Notes: generated from the sequence alone by a model not told the origin. 64,000 bases of DNA from Prochilodus magdalenae (GCA_024036415.1 JAMWET010004998.1:438001-502000), one strand, 5' to 3'. Shown: positions 35,590 through 47,563, numbered from the stretch's first letter. Numbers and translations: made by a program.

Positions 35590-36220
35590 AGTATTTTCTG
35601 ATACCCTGCAGAAATGATTGCATCTTGATTGGCTGGCATTTTATTCTGTTCTTTTGTGCTCCTCTAAAATGCTGTTTGCATCATCAGCATACATGCTTTC
35701 TAAGAACTATATGTGCTTTCAAAGAATGATTTGCATTATGAAATGCCACAAACGATCACCCGCAGTGTCTAAATTGTCATAATCATTTTCATAATCTTGG
35801 CAAGTTCACTTTTTTATTGTGAACAGCAATAATGTATGGCTGGTTCCAGGCTCTAATTGCTTCTAATGGTTGTGTTTACATTCAGATTTGACCCGTGCCG
35901 TGCAGATATGGACTGACCCACCATCCTGCGTGTCCTCTATTCTGCTTGCCCGTGTCAACAGCGTAGCCCGCTAATCAAATGCTAAATGGCATCACATTTG
36001 CTCAGCAGACTGAATCAACAGCCATAAATTCAGCCAGCAGTTACTGCGCTCGCACAATTAGCAGTAATTACCCTACCCATACAGCTGCCACCAAGGTGTC
36101 ACACTGCCAGGTGACAGTGGGAAACTGCTGGAAACATTCAGTGGCGATAATGGTCTATGTAATGAGTCATTGCAATGCTGCATTTGTTGCTTATTGACAA
36201 TGTGCTATAGTCATGGGGAG
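35590..36220. promoter_or_regulatory. Candidate conserved non-coding element
   Basis: Balanced composition without repeats. ATTAGCAGTAATTACCC and CAAATGCTAAATGG-type words cluster at 35970-36080. An open frame at 35979-36197 shows no family and is probably incidental. Confidence 0.3.
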
Positions 36221-36879
36221 TGGGGCTGGCTATAAAGCAGGGCTCAATTTGATAGAGGATTAAAAATACCATAAATTCAAATACCATAATTTTCCCTTTG
36301 GAAAACTGCCACTCCCTTTGCTATCCTCTTTGGATAATGCATCATCAGCTTGTATAACATTTTCCCCTTTAATGCGGCATATCCACATACTGTCCTTCTG
36401 CGACGATGATATGATATCCCTTGAGATTTAGATTGTTTGCATATTACACAGGCTGCTTTGAATAAGTAAAAGCTGCAGCCTTTGAAATGCATACATGCTC
36501 TAAAAAAAGTGCTGTACTTTGGAGAACTCCAATGACTGTAGACATAAAACATACACATTGTTCTATAGGAATAAATAGGTAGTGAAAAGACATAGGACTT
36601 TTGCTATGTTTGAGTTCCCCATTCCCCTAAACAGTTTCAGTAGGAGTTTTAGTTACTGCTACAATCCACTTGCTGCTACATCAGTTTCCTGCTTTAGGGC
36701 TCTGTCCTGGACAGCTTTGTGCATCACCTGGCATTAGCTATGATATTAGCTTGGAATTTCAAATGTGTCTCAGTGTTAGGTCAATATGACTAATGATCCT
36801 TTTTCCATAATTATCATATTATTATAGAGTCTACAATGTGCTTCATTCGCAGCCATAAACTACAGTGTGGATGGACAGT
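36221..36879. other. Unassigned DNA
   Basis: A 93-codon minus frame at 36277-36558 has no domain. 36280-36500 may belong to the conserved cluster to the left. Confidence 0.35.
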
Positions 36880-37160
36880 GATCACCCAACATACAGAAGG
36901 TTCGCCATCAGGCAAGTACCGCAGCATCCCAGCTAAAACAACCCAGCTAATTAACAGTTTTTACCCAGAGGCTATCAGGCTTCTGAACAAGCTGTGAACC
37001 TTAATTTTAATGAATATAATATACCATTGCTATGGACAATTTCATTTGTGTGTATTTGTTGTATATTTTGTGTATATGTTATTGTATATGTGATTACCTG
37101 TGCCTCAACACAAGCTTTTCAAAGTGGTCATTCAAAGTGAGGAATGACGAAATACAAGTC
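36880..37160 (+). mobile_element. LINE 3' end (CR1/Rex-like): last codons and tail
   Basis: At 36908-36997 one frame reads SGKYRSIPAKTTQLINSF, then YPEAIRLLNKL and a stop. The Arg-Ser...Ser-Phe-Tyr-Pro...Ala-Ile-Arg-Leu-Leu-Asn pattern is the end of ORF2 in common fish non-LTR elements. A TGTATATTTTGTG-rich 3' tail follows to about 37090. It is truncated at the 5' end. A separate tail of similar texture is at 28506. Confidence 0.65.
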
Positions 37161-37865
37161 TAATTTAAAAGTTTAAAAGATAAAAAATAAACCCCACCCT
37201 AGGTTACTTCATCTCTTTGTTGTAGTAATATGTTGTTAAGACCAATAAGATCATTGTTGTTAAGTCAGTTTTTGCAAGGGGATATGAGAATGGGTCAGCA
37301 TCTTTATTTGATCTTCATGTGAAATGATAATGTGTTAGCTGGTGGATTGGAACATACGAATACCAAGTTTATCTATCATTTTAGAGAAGTACAGCTTTCT
37401 ACAACACAAACCAAAAAATGTCAAATATATTGCTGTAGGAGTTTGAAATACCAATATGTTTTTGTGGTTAACTTATTTTGTAACAACTGGCAAACATAAT
37501 ATACTGCTAGACAAAGCCTTATTGCCTTTTTATCAGTAATACTTTATTTATTTATTTATTTAAATCCCTTTATTCTATTCTTTTTCCTGTTTTTATTCAT
37601 ATTTCTTTTCTTATGTTACTTATTGTGTACTTTTTAAAGCTTCAGTTCAGGTCTACAGCTGTCCTTCAGGTCGTATGGCAACTCTGCAATAGTTGTACTT
37701 AAAGAAATGCTTCAAAATCACTTACTGACTTTTATTAAACATAAATAAAGTTGTCACCTTCTGCTGTTCCCATAAGGACACTGGAACCTACATTGCTAAC
37801 TATTTTATGATTTTATTGTTTTAGCATTTTATAAGGTAAAACATTTTCGAGTTGCATGTTATGTA
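37161..37865. other. Unassigned AT-rich DNA
   Basis: 37541-37562 holds a short (TTTA)n. Nothing else recognised. Confidence 0.4.
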
Positions 37866-37869
37866 AGAA

Positions 37870-37920
37870 CATTATTATTATTATTATTATTATTATTAGT
37901 AGTAGTAGTAGTAGTAGTAA

Positions 37921-37988
<68 letters not shown>

Positions 37989-37989
37989 A

Positions 37990-38034
<45 letters not shown>

Positions 38035-38067
38035 TAGTAGTAGAAGTAGTAGTATTAGTAGTAGTAA

Positions 38068-38100
<33 letters not shown>

Positions 38101-38116
38101 AAGTAGTAGTAGTATT
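37870..38116 (+). repeat. Long (ATT)n-(AGT)n trinucleotide array
   Basis: A short ATT run turns into roughly 70 AGT units with scattered AAT, AAG, GGT and ATT variants. It translates as poly-Ser on one strand and poly-Thr on the other, which fully explains the long open frames here. Confidence 0.95.
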
Positions 38117-38329
38117 TAAATAGCACATTTTAAAAATGATTTTAAGGACGTAAGCAGGTTGAGCTTTAAGCAAATTACAAAATGAAGAAAGCAGCTGAGG
38201 TGAAAAAGCAATATGGGTGAAGATAAATCAAGCTTAAATACAAACAGACCTAGAACAAACAGAAACCCTGCTGGCCTCAGTTTTGAGAAAGACTGTTCTA
38301 ACTGAGTGAAGAGTTGGAGCGTGTACAGA

Positions 38330-38690
38330 AAGAATCATGACATGTGCCCAAAGCCCCCTCCACCCCCCCGAGTAATGTAGTAGGAGGGAAAGTGTGATGC
38401 GATTGCCAGCGCTCTGTGCTGCTTCTGTATTTTCTTCATATGTGTGAAATGATCAGAGGATGCTCGCTCAGAGGCTTAGCCCTGCTGCGGGAGATGGAGC
38501 TAATGTCTTTTTGTCCAACTGCAGCTGATTAAATTGAATCATGATTACATTTAGAGAAAATGACAAATCACCTCGCCTCCCCAACCTTGAACCTGAGGTG
38601 GCTCTTAAATCAGTTTACTGCCCGCATGTAAGCTGGTTATAAAGAGCGTCCAACTGAGCCAGCCTTCACAATCCTCTCCACCAAAGACGG
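38330..38690. promoter_or_regulatory. Candidate conserved non-coding element
   Basis: Balanced, transposon-free sequence with CAGCTGATTAAATTGAATCATG and ATGATTACATTTAGAG-like words. Low certainty. Confidence 0.25.
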
Positions 38691-39054
38691 CATCGTCTTT
38701 GTCTCATCTGCTCATCTTCTTGTAATGCAGCAGCATGATCTAACCTAGGCCTTACAAAAATGTATTTTTCACTAATGTGACATGCAGTAAGCAGGAAAAT
38801 AGTCATTAATAGAATGGGTGAAATGATTTCCATTGCATTTCCATTCATAATAAAACAGATATCCAATAAGTATGCCTGTAATATGTCTGTTGGGAACACA
38901 AACATGACAGCACATGACATATCACTGTACATAACACAGCTTACATAACTGACCAGAACATAATATTCCCCATTATGTCTTTAATTTTGCAATACAGGGG
39001 GTAGGCTGCAACTCCATTCCCAAAAAGTGTTAAAACTTAAAAATAAATTGTTTA
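38691..39054. other. Unassigned DNA
   Basis: An 88-codon minus frame at 38666-38932 has no domain. Confidence 0.4.
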
Positions 39055-39720
39055 GTGTCCATCCACACAATGAACCAGGAGCTATTTACAGCTGTGTTAC
39101 ATCACCTCTTCATAGCAACACTCTGTAAGCATTTAGGAACTGGGGAGACCAGTTGCTATAGTTTTGAAAGTCTAGTGTTTCCAATTCTTGCTTGAGAAAG
39201 GGTTTCAGCTGCTCAACAGCATCTCCTCCTCCTCTCAGCATCTCCTTTGTTGTTTTTGGGGGGGGTTAATAAGACGCCAAATATTTTGAATGAGTGGACA
39301 GACTGGACTGCAAACAGGCCAGTTTAGCACTTGGACTATTTAACCACACAGCCAGGCTGTTGTAATATGAACAGTTTAGTTTTGCATTGTGTTGCCAAAA
39401 TAAGCAAAAACCTTCCCTGAAAAAGACTACATCATCTATAACATCTACATATAAAAGTTGCTTCAAAATCCACAAATATATCATTCAGCATTAATGGTGC
39501 TTTTACAGATGTGTAAGTCACCTATGGCATGTGCACTAATGCCCCCATACTGTCACAGATGCTGGCTTGTGTGCTGATTACAAGCCATATGGTTTTTCTT
39601 CTCTTTGGCATCCATGCATCCATGATGTCTAAACAGAATTTCAGATTTTGATTCTTCAGACAACAAGACACTTTTCCATTTTAGTTGTAATTCTTAAATG
39701 AACTAATTTTTTTAATGGAC
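39055..39720 (-). mobile_element. Tc1-like transposon family B, copy 2 (decayed)
   Basis: It aligns with 9241-9600 in the same orientation. On the minus strand KSVLLSEESKSEILFRHHGC (about 39680-39620) covers the first catalytic position, with Glu for Asp. GGISAHAIGDLHICKSTINAE (about 39550-39490) follows. The segment ITTAWL...VQVLNWPVCSP lies at 39365-39300, and the preceding FGNTMQN replaces the usual second-Asp box. It extends left to about 39060 with sequence I recall from the transposase 3' end. It is inactive because stops and frameshifts occur throughout. Confidence 0.75.
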
Positions 39721-39849
39721 AGGCAAAGCGACAACATTTCTGCAGCCCGTTCATATTGATTTCTTTGTTGCATACTAGAACTGTAACTGCAGCATTAGTG
39801 GAGCAGCGGTGAACTGTGATTAGACGTGATGGAAGAATTACAATGACCT

Positions 39850-40210
39850 CCTAAACATGGATCAGCTGTTTCATGGCGTGTGTTACTTCCCCAGTATTTT
39901 AGAAGAAAGCATATAAAAGGTCTAGAATTGATTCCAAGTGAAACATTTGCTTTTGGAATCTGTTGCTAGTTTTTTAATATGTTGTCCAAAGAGCTGTCAT
40001 GGCCAGTGACGCAGCTCATGATTAGGCTTAAAAATCAAATCCATCAAAGAGATCCAAAAAAAACTGACTTTGGCCAAATGAATGAATCGGTGCAGTTTAT
40101 TTTAAAAGGAAAGAATGTAGCAAGAATCTCAGACAAACTTAAAGGAAAAATAAAAGGCAGAAGAAAAGTTTCTATGCGTTTATTGATGAGAGGAAAATAA
40201 ATTATCAGGT
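39850..40210 (+). mobile_element. Tc1-like transposon family D, 5' part
   Basis: A frame at 39979-40200 opens MLSKELSWPVTQLMIRLKNQ and continues into a helix-turn-helix-like, Lys-rich segment (KGKNVARISDKLKGK). This matches the N-terminal DNA-binding start of a common teleost Tc1-like transposase (SKELS...Q..IIRLK). The 5' leader at 39860-39975 also fits that family. Similarity ends near 40200 and no catalytic core follows. Confidence 0.6.
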
Positions 40211-41339
40211 GATGTCTATGGGTGATCTCCATGGATTCCAGAAGGTCTCTGGTATTAAAAATGACAATTTAATTTATTACTGTTAGTTTTTCCCCCCACT
40301 TAACAAGTGGGTGGGTATGTGTAATTGGTCACTTGATTCGGGTGGAGCTATCCACAAATTAAAGCCGATGCTTTAATAGAGGCTATGCAAAAACTGAATA
40401 TGTGATATTTTTGTATGCCACTGTTTGATGTACATGTAATTATAATAAAGCTTAGTTTTGCATGTTATTGTAAAAGGCTGTATAAAAAAAATACTAAACA
40501 AAGTAAAAATGTACACTTAAATAACAATATCACTGTTAACCTTTTTGCTCATGGGAGATCAATAATGAGCTAACTGACTATAAAAAAACAACGAAAAGTA
40601 ATAAAACAAAAAGTAATTTCCTTAAACTGTATATGTAGGCCCCTACATCAGATCTTCATATCTCCCATAAATATAGAACTTCAAACATTGGTTTTACAGG
40701 GGCTTTTGGCTTTTCTTTGGCTTTTAGCCAATTTTCTTTACAGACAGTGTTAGCAAAGTAGGCTAAGGGCTAGCATGTGCTACCTTTGATACATATGAAG
40801 CACTTTTGCAGATTTTGGCAATGCCTTTAGACAGCTCAGTGTGCTTGGAGGAGAACACTAACTGCCAATTCTATTGCAGACAGATGCCCCCATAGGCTGA
40901 GGCTTAGCAATGGAGAAAAGCGAGGGGCCATCTTACAAGGGGAGTGTGTCCAATTATGCTGTCAGGGACTCCCAACTATGGATGCTCATGACATTGCCAG
41001 GGATGGAACCTGTCTAGAGGGTCAACACTTAGATGGTTGTACTCGGGAGTCTCTAGGGGTTTACACGTTAGGGAATAGATGCTAAACCTGTTTTAGAAGT
41101 GAATGAAACGCAATCCACCCAGCTGTACTGAACATCCACACACAGTGATTTCAAAGCAATGAGGATAAATGCTAAGTACATGTCCTCATTCCTTCCTATA
41201 GCCTTGTAGCTTTTATTGCTGAAGTGTTTACAGAATAATTGGTGCTGAACAGTTAGTCTTAATATTACTGACTGAATAAATAGTCTGAAGGTCTCATAAA
41301 GTCTTGTTCTGGCCCTGTCTACATCTTACTAAACAGGGT
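40211..41339. other. Unassigned DNA
   Basis: 40250-40480 could hold the 3' end of the family D remnant, unproven. Nothing else recognised. Confidence 0.4.
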
Positions 41340-41910
41340 CAGTAAACCCTGGCAGGTTGAAGTCAATGAAGGCCGGCCCATTCAGCCTCATTCTGTCTGT
41401 GCAGAGGGAGCCAAGCCGAAAGCTCTTACGCACACCCTCTCTCCTCCATCATCAGCCAGAGTGCTGACAACTCAGCCTTATTACAAAGAATAACTTTACA
41501 GTCCTCAATAATGGATTTTTTTCACTGTGGAATGAATCAAGAGGAACAAAGAACAAAGTCACTGCAAAGTCAGTGAAAATCGCAGTAAGAGCCGCTTAGC
41601 TAGAATGCGCAATGATTTTAGATTCAAGACAAAGGGAAGAAAAATAAGCCCAGGGATGAAGAGTGGACTTAAAATGAGAGAAAAAAAATATGAGCGGTTT
41701 CATTTCTTTTATTGGTGAATTCAGCTGCTCAGACTTAGAGCGCAGGCAAGGTCTCTGCACCCCACACCTAAGTGTGTGCCAGCTGTTTCATTAATATTCA
41801 TTAAAGAGGCAGTTTTGTTTGGAACTATTTCCTTAGTATTGATTAACTGATTGATAACTTATTGCAGCACATTAATTAGTAGCAGCTGGTTGCGTTGGGA
41901 TGAAAGTGGA
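41340..41910. promoter_or_regulatory. Candidate conserved non-coding cluster
   Basis: Repeat-free sequence with GTTTCATTAATATTCATTAAAG and GATTAACTGATTGATAACTTATTG-type words near 41785-41870. Enhancer-like texture; inference only. Confidence 0.3.
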
Positions 41911-42590
41911 GGAAATGAGTGAGTGCTGAGGCAAACAGAAAACCAATACAGCACTGCCCTTGAGCTGTGCACATCACGACACAGAGCCTTCCTTAGCACA
42001 CAGTCTGCCAATACAATTCATCAGCCAGCCAATTACTCTCCATAGGATCCTCTTTTTTAGATCTAATTCTGCACTGGAGCAGTCCGTCATATTTCCACAA
42101 AGTTCTATTCTCTTTGATCTTGGGAAAGTTTCCAGACTGCTGGAAATTAGAAGTTAGGCGTAGGCAGGGTAATCATCATGAAAAATAATGTCAAAATACA
42201 TTTTTCTGAGCTTCATTGGTATCGTGCTTTAACATCACTCAACAACCGCATGTATTATTAAAAAGACCCTTAAACCTATTTGTAAACAATAAAACAAACA
42301 CCATGTGTATAGTAATGCCATAGATTGCACAGTAAAAAAATAGATAATTATAAAATTTGACTTGACATAAAAAAAATTCCCAATAATCAGACAATCATCA
42401 ATCAATGTCATACCATGCCTATATGATCATTTGTAGCTATTTACATCCAAATTGGGTGAACAGTGTAACAAGTAGTACCATTATCATACACTGCACCCCT
42501 ACTTACCAGATGTTCCTGGGCAAACTAATGTAACCATGAAGTTAATATCGTTTTTTAAAACCATTTAATAGCAAACTGCAAAATTGTTGG
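41911..42590. other. Unassigned DNA
   Basis: Nothing recognised. 42190-42420 is AT-rich. Confidence 0.4.
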
Positions 42591-43375
42591 AGCCAATGGT
42601 TGCCTGAGGTCTGAACTAATAAACATCTCAAAATACTGGGTTTCTTCCCTGGTGTTGCTTTGTCAAACATTTACTACAGCTGTCTTTAGTTCCTGCTCAT
42701 TCCTGAGACGTGTTGCCTTCCGTGTTGCCTTTTATTGTGTTAAGGTCAGGTGACTGTCATTACAGAACATTCCTTTTCTTTGCCTTACAAATGCTTTTTA
42801 GCATTTGGCTGAATCTAAGCAGATGGTAATAACACTATGTACACTTCAGAATTCATCCTGCTGTTTTTGTCAACATGAGTAAATACACAGGAGTCAGTTC
42901 TGCAGGCAGCTGTAGATGCCCTTGGTATAACACTAACTCCAGATGAGGTTTATGCTTTGGATCATGAGCAGTTCCTTTTTGTTCTTCTCGATTCGTATTC
43001 ATCTTTTGATAGATCTTCATTCAAGTTCTTGCTCGTTCCTGAGATGTTGTACCCTCAGTGTTACCTTCAGTATGTGAATGCATGCTTGATTGTGTTGAGG
43101 TCAGGTGGTCCATATCATCTTGTTCCAGTACTAGAAATCAACCGTAGACTTTTTATCTGTTTACTTAGAAATGAAATAATGAGGGAATGACACACAATGG
43201 TAACTAAACAGCTGTGCAGCTATATGTCCAGTTCAAATGCACTATGTTTAAAAATGATATACCCAGTTTGGCCTGCCTTTAATATGATTAACCGCTCTAG
43301 ATAAGAGTGTGAACTAAATGTGGTAAATGTAAATCCCTAATATTTATGGACCTGCCATTTATGGACCTGAAGACT
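42591..43375 (-). mobile_element. Tc1-like transposon family D, minus strand, with an internal duplication
   Basis: On the minus strand it starts with a terminal repeat containing AGGTCCATAAATATT (about 43350-43335) and a leader at 43200-43180. The 42840-42980 block corresponds to the VFR/RMN and HDP...HT segments of the family D transposase. The DLN..KHAF region appears twice, at 42690-42760 and again at 43030-43115, as direct repeats. That points to a nested second copy or a rearrangement. Multiple stops make it inactive. Confidence 0.65.
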
Positions 43376-43744
43376 ACAGTTCTGTTACATATTTGCGGGA
43401 GAGGAAGGTCCATCGTCCAGACCTAGAGAAAGTAAGGTCACTTATATCATCTTGGACCCCCAATGATAAATGGATATGGCATCACCAGCAATCAAACATG
43501 CAATTGTGTAACTATATGTTAAACACTTGATGATAAACTCCGGAGTTCCTGCTGTATGCAATACTGATTTTCACAAACAGTGAATGAAATAAATCTCTGT
43601 ATTTATTATTATAAATTAGTTTAGATGTGAATCTGCTGTTTTGCTGATCCATTGTCTGTTACAATGTCTTTAAATAATATTGTTCTATTTTTGCCATATC
43701 ACCAACCATTATATGGAGTGCAGTTTAGGAAATACTTTGTATGA
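43376..43744. other. Unassigned DNA
   Basis: Nothing recognised. Confidence 0.4.
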
Positions 43745-44080
43745 GGAATCCCTGCTGCCTTTTTTTTTCTTCAGCTACCTTCTTTATCTAAGGCCTTTCA
43801 GCAGGATTGTAGCGGGAAAATCGATACAGGCTCAGGGGGAGATAAATAGAGCACCGGGCAGTTATAGGGGCCGTGTTTTACGTGCCGGTTGCATTATTAA
43901 ACAACATCTCTCATTGGCCTCCGTTCCACTGGCCTCTCGTCCTCCATGTAAGGACAGGATGGCTTAATTAAAGACTTAAAGCCTTGACCGTCTGCTCTCG
44001 ATGTAGCCACTCTACCAGCAGGAGCCACAATTGTGAAATATGGGTCCAGCACAGTTAAAGTTCTTAAACTGATGCAAATA
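43745..44080. promoter_or_regulatory. Candidate conserved non-coding element
   Basis: GC-richer than its surroundings and repeat-free (43800-43990), ending in TTAATTAAAGACTTAAAG. It is overlapped by a 95-codon frame (43680-43967) with no domain. Confidence 0.28.
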
Positions 44081-44394
44081 GAGCCCCACTTTATGAGGGA
44101 ATGGATTTATAGGGAACATATTCACAGAAGTATATGGCCTTAAGCAGACTATTGAGGCCAGTTTCAAGGCCTTTTATAGTGTTAGACTCTTTAAGGAGGC
44201 GTGAAGAACTGTGGAGGCCCAGGAAGCTGATTTGAAAATGTCCATGTCTATGACCTCCCTGGTATTTCTTTAACTTAAAATGAGGTCTGAGATACTGGTT
44301 ACATATGAGTTCTACCGCAACCAAGATGTAGTTAATTTGCTATGACACACTTGATATCAAAACATAAAAATCAAAGGTCGAGAGAATATTCAAG
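44081..44394. other. Unassigned DNA
   Basis: The minus frame at 44091-44324 shows no domain. Nothing else seen. Confidence 0.4.
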
Positions 44395-44850
44395 TTGCAC
44401 TGTTTTTAAACATTCCACAGATGCAGGTACATCAACAAGTGAGGGCACCCTGACATATCCAGAGTCTTAGTCCTAGTCTTCTGCGTTCCATGTTTGCTGC
44501 AGTCAAATGAGTCTACGTTTCAGGATGTTTTAGGTGAAAACGAACACTGAGTTCCCAGTGCTGAAGACAAAATGGAACATCCAGACTTTATGCAGTCAGC
44601 CTTATACACTTTAGGTGTTCTAAGCAGCTTCAAAAAGAGTCACTGGAGCTGCTTTCTCAATAGGACTGAAGTACACAGACACACAGATGCTGAGAGCTTC
44701 ATGACTGGTAATTACTTTTAGGGGCCATTCCTAACAGAAAGCTGAACTATTTATATGTTTGTTTAGTAACAGGTTAGTAACAGGTATGGTTATTAAAAAC
44801 ATATTCAGTCAGGTGTGTCTAAACTTTTGACTGGTATTGTATATGATACT
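44395..44850 (+). mobile_element. Tc1-like transposon family E, internally deleted
   Basis: SNESTFQ at about 44504-44525 corresponds to the SDES(K/T)F box, with the catalytic Asp changed to Asn. The segment at 44570-44600 reads like the following strand. The 3' end, GGTGTGTCTAAACTTTTGAC then TGGTATTGTATAT (44813-44846), is a well-known teleost Tc1 terminal repeat from memory. Nearly all of the catalytic core is missing. A short direct duplication, AGTAACAGGT, lies at about 44766 and 44776. Confidence 0.65.
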
Positions 44851-44896
44851 GACAATCTAGGACCAGTTTGCATCACGGAATGTCTCTCTGTTTCAG

Positions 44897-44952
44897 CTCG
44901 CATTCTTAGATCTACAGATGAAATACAGAAAGAAATAGAGATGCTCTTGCAG
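44897..44952 (+). CDS. Possible 56-bp internal exon, unidentified (tentative)
   Basis: TCTCTCTGTTTCAG immediately before 44897 is a strong acceptor. CAG/GTATTA at 44950-44958 is an acceptable donor. The 56 bp between is open in one frame, reading RILRSTDEIQKEIEMLLQ. The peptide is charged and heptad-like and would suit a coiled coil. Its length is 3n+2, so a real exon would shift phase. I do not recognise the protein and no neighbouring exon is visible. It would be consistent with a small exon between two very long introns. Confidence 0.25.
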
Positions 44953-45100
44953 GTATTATGCTTTTAAACTGTGAAACTCAGTTCCAGCTGTTATTAGAGA
45001 GTAAAAGCTCAGTAGAAACATATAAAAACATATCTCTTTAACTCACTGTTTATTAAAAGTACATTATAGTGGCATTTATTGTTATGATGAATGTTAAAAT

Positions 45101-45137
45101 CATTATTATTGTTGTTGTTGTTGTTGTTGTTGTTATT
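45101..45137 (+). repeat. (ATT)n-(GTT)n microsatellite
   Basis: A short trinucleotide run, which gives poly-Thr in the minus frame. Confidence 0.9.
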
Positions 45138-45599
45138 ATAGCATTAAAAACGTAATGCAAGAACAAAACTCGGCATGTAGTTTCACATTTTTTCACATAG
45201 AAAAGAACAGCACCGAAGCTGTCTGTGGGGGATTCTGCGCCAAACATAGCATCCCAGGGAACATCATAAACACCATTTGCCACACATATGACACCCATAT
45301 TGCTCAACACTGTTAAGGATCACCGGACAGTTCATTAAGAGTTTGGACATCTGTATATAATTTAGAGGCCATAAAGCAATGTATAATTGTATAAGGCAAT
45401 GGTTATAGTGTATGTGTGATGACCATACACCATGCTAATAGGCAGACTCTACTATTCCATCACTTGTTAGCGATCCAGGCCTCATAAGCTTCAATATAAA
45501 ACAAAAGAATCCAAATTCAGACCCTAAGTATGTTCTGGCTGATCCGTTACATGTAGGGGAAATTGTGAAAATGTCATTTTTGGCTAAACTATTCTTTTA
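45138..45599. other. Unassigned DNA
   Basis: An 85-codon minus frame at 45053-45310 includes the microsatellite and has no domain. Confidence 0.4.
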
Positions 45600-46290
45600 A
45601 GCGTGCATATTTATCTTCGGCATGGTCAGACAGGTGAGATTTGAGATCATGCGGCCATTTGAGGTGGTCGCTTCAGTCAGCTCTCTCTGCCATTATTCTG
45701 CGTGTGACATTAATCATTTAATTACCACACTCATCCACGCGTCACGTGGCAGCGATTTCATTCGCTCTTTTTCCTTAGCTTCATTATTCAACACTGAAAA
45801 GGTTACATTGATTTTTTTGGGGGGGTGCCATTTCCCAGTCTAGCGGCATAATCTTAATAAATCAAATAATTTCTGACAACGGTGGCACAGGGCTCCAGTG
45901 ATGGCGGGTATTGAATTTTTGGTGTCGCGAGATTGTGTTTGCATTGCAGAGCAGATGCTGGTATTAAGAGTAATGACCAGGTGACACAGATAATGTCAGG
46001 GTGCTGTTTTTCTGCTGCGTGGCAGCAGGTGAAAATGACAGGGCTTTATTTATGACACGACAGTCTCTCGGCTTTCAATTTGCTCTGGCTGCTGCCTAAT
46101 GACCTTTTTCAAAATGATATTTCTTTTCAGCTCTGGAAAGTGTTTCCCTTTTTTCCCTCAGGGGCTTTGATTAATGCTTTTCTCCTCCTAATTGAACGAC
46201 ATTTCTGTGCTTATCTAAATCTGATGTGTTTGCTAATACTTTGCTATGTGCCAACCTGCATTTCCATTCACTGACTTCTCTACATTCAAC
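45600..46290. promoter_or_regulatory. Strong candidate conserved non-coding element
   Basis: About 700 bp of GC-balanced, repeat-free sequence, the most enhancer-like block in the window. It has clustered TTAATCATTTAATTACC, TTAATAAATCAAATAATT, GATTAATGC and CTAATTGAACG homeodomain-type words. Candidate bHLH or zinc-finger sites (CAGGTGA, CACGTGGC, GGCAGCAGGTG) lie among them. Open frames here (45622-45843 and 46080-46274) have no domain. A role in distal regulation of an unseen developmental gene is inference. Confidence 0.4.
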
Positions 46291-46609
46291 ACAGAGCATC
46301 TTCAGGTAAAGCGTCTTTGCCCAGTACATGGCATTCATGTGCGATGGAGATTAATCTACTGTTACCTAACATTCAAACTGTAAACATACAAACAGAAATG
46401 TGTCTGCAACCCAAATCCCCAATCCCCAACCCAAATCCCTATACATTTTCCAAAATCCTTGTTTTATTTTTCACTATATTAGACACTACCATCTAATTTC
46501 TAAACCACACCTATTACAAATTACATTTGTATTGTCAAGGCAATGAAGCTATTGTCTATGTACTGAAAATAAAACAACAAAGAATTAGAATAAATAAATA
46601 AAAAATCTC

Positions 46610-46870
46610 ATGTGAGATACATATACAACACTGCAACAATTCTTTGGGTGATAGATTCTCAACACGGGAGTGGCAGTGTCATGCTATAATGTGGTGCTTG
46701 TTTTTTTACACACATCACTGCTAAGATAAGAATGGTCCACCATCCAAAAAACCCAGCCACAGAACGCTCTGACCATTGATGAATGTTCAGTATTCATGAA
46801 GGGTTAGAATATTGCATCTGCAGTAACTGTACACCAGCAAGGTGCTTCTAACAAAGAGGTTGATGAATGT
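46610..46870. repeat. Possible degraded fold-back repeat
   Basis: GATAGATTCTCAACAC, GAATGGTCCACCATCC, AACCCAGCCA and CTGACCATTGATGAA follow the order of words in the family at 53065-53600, but with weak identity. Confidence 0.35.
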
Positions 46871-47211
46871 AATTCACATGGTAATATTTTAAAATGACTA
46901 GAATATCTCAGAGAAAACCTCCCTCCAACTGTTCCTAGGCGGAAATAGAATGCTTACTGGCGTAATCCTATTTTTCAGACCATATCCTCCAATGACTGCC
47001 TTAATTTGTAGAAATAGGTAATGGAGTCAGAGAATATTTGTCAATTTTCACTTCTCCATTGAACTGAATGTGCTGGTAATCCTTTGTTTAAAACCCATAT
47101 CACACAGCGAGCAGGTAGCAGGAAGACTTCTAAATTCTGTTCCAGAAGCCTCTGCCTGCTGATAAAGCACTCAGCTATGTGTACTATAAACAGATGAGGA
47201 GGGGAGAAGGA
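46871..47211. other. Unassigned DNA
   Basis: Nothing recognised. Confidence 0.4.
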
Positions 47212-47249
<38 letters not shown>

Positions 47250-47260
47250 ACACAAATATG

Positions 47261-47316
<56 letters not shown>
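47212..47316 (+). repeat. (CA)n then (GA)n microsatellite pair
   Basis: CA run at 47212-47253, a short spacer, then GA run at 47267-47316. Frames here are Thr-His and Arg-Glu repeat. Confidence 0.95.
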
Positions 47317-47473
47317 AAACACAGCTTCAGCCAAACCACGAGGAGATTACAAAGCAGCGGCTGAGAGAGCCTCACAAATAGGAAAACAAGCTTGCCACTG
47401 GATGCAGGAGAGCTATTTTTTAACACCCTTTCTTTGGGGCCTGAAGCCATAAAATTGGGGTTATTGGAAAGTG

Positions 47474-47475
<2 letters not shown>

Positions 47476-47563
<88 letters not shown>

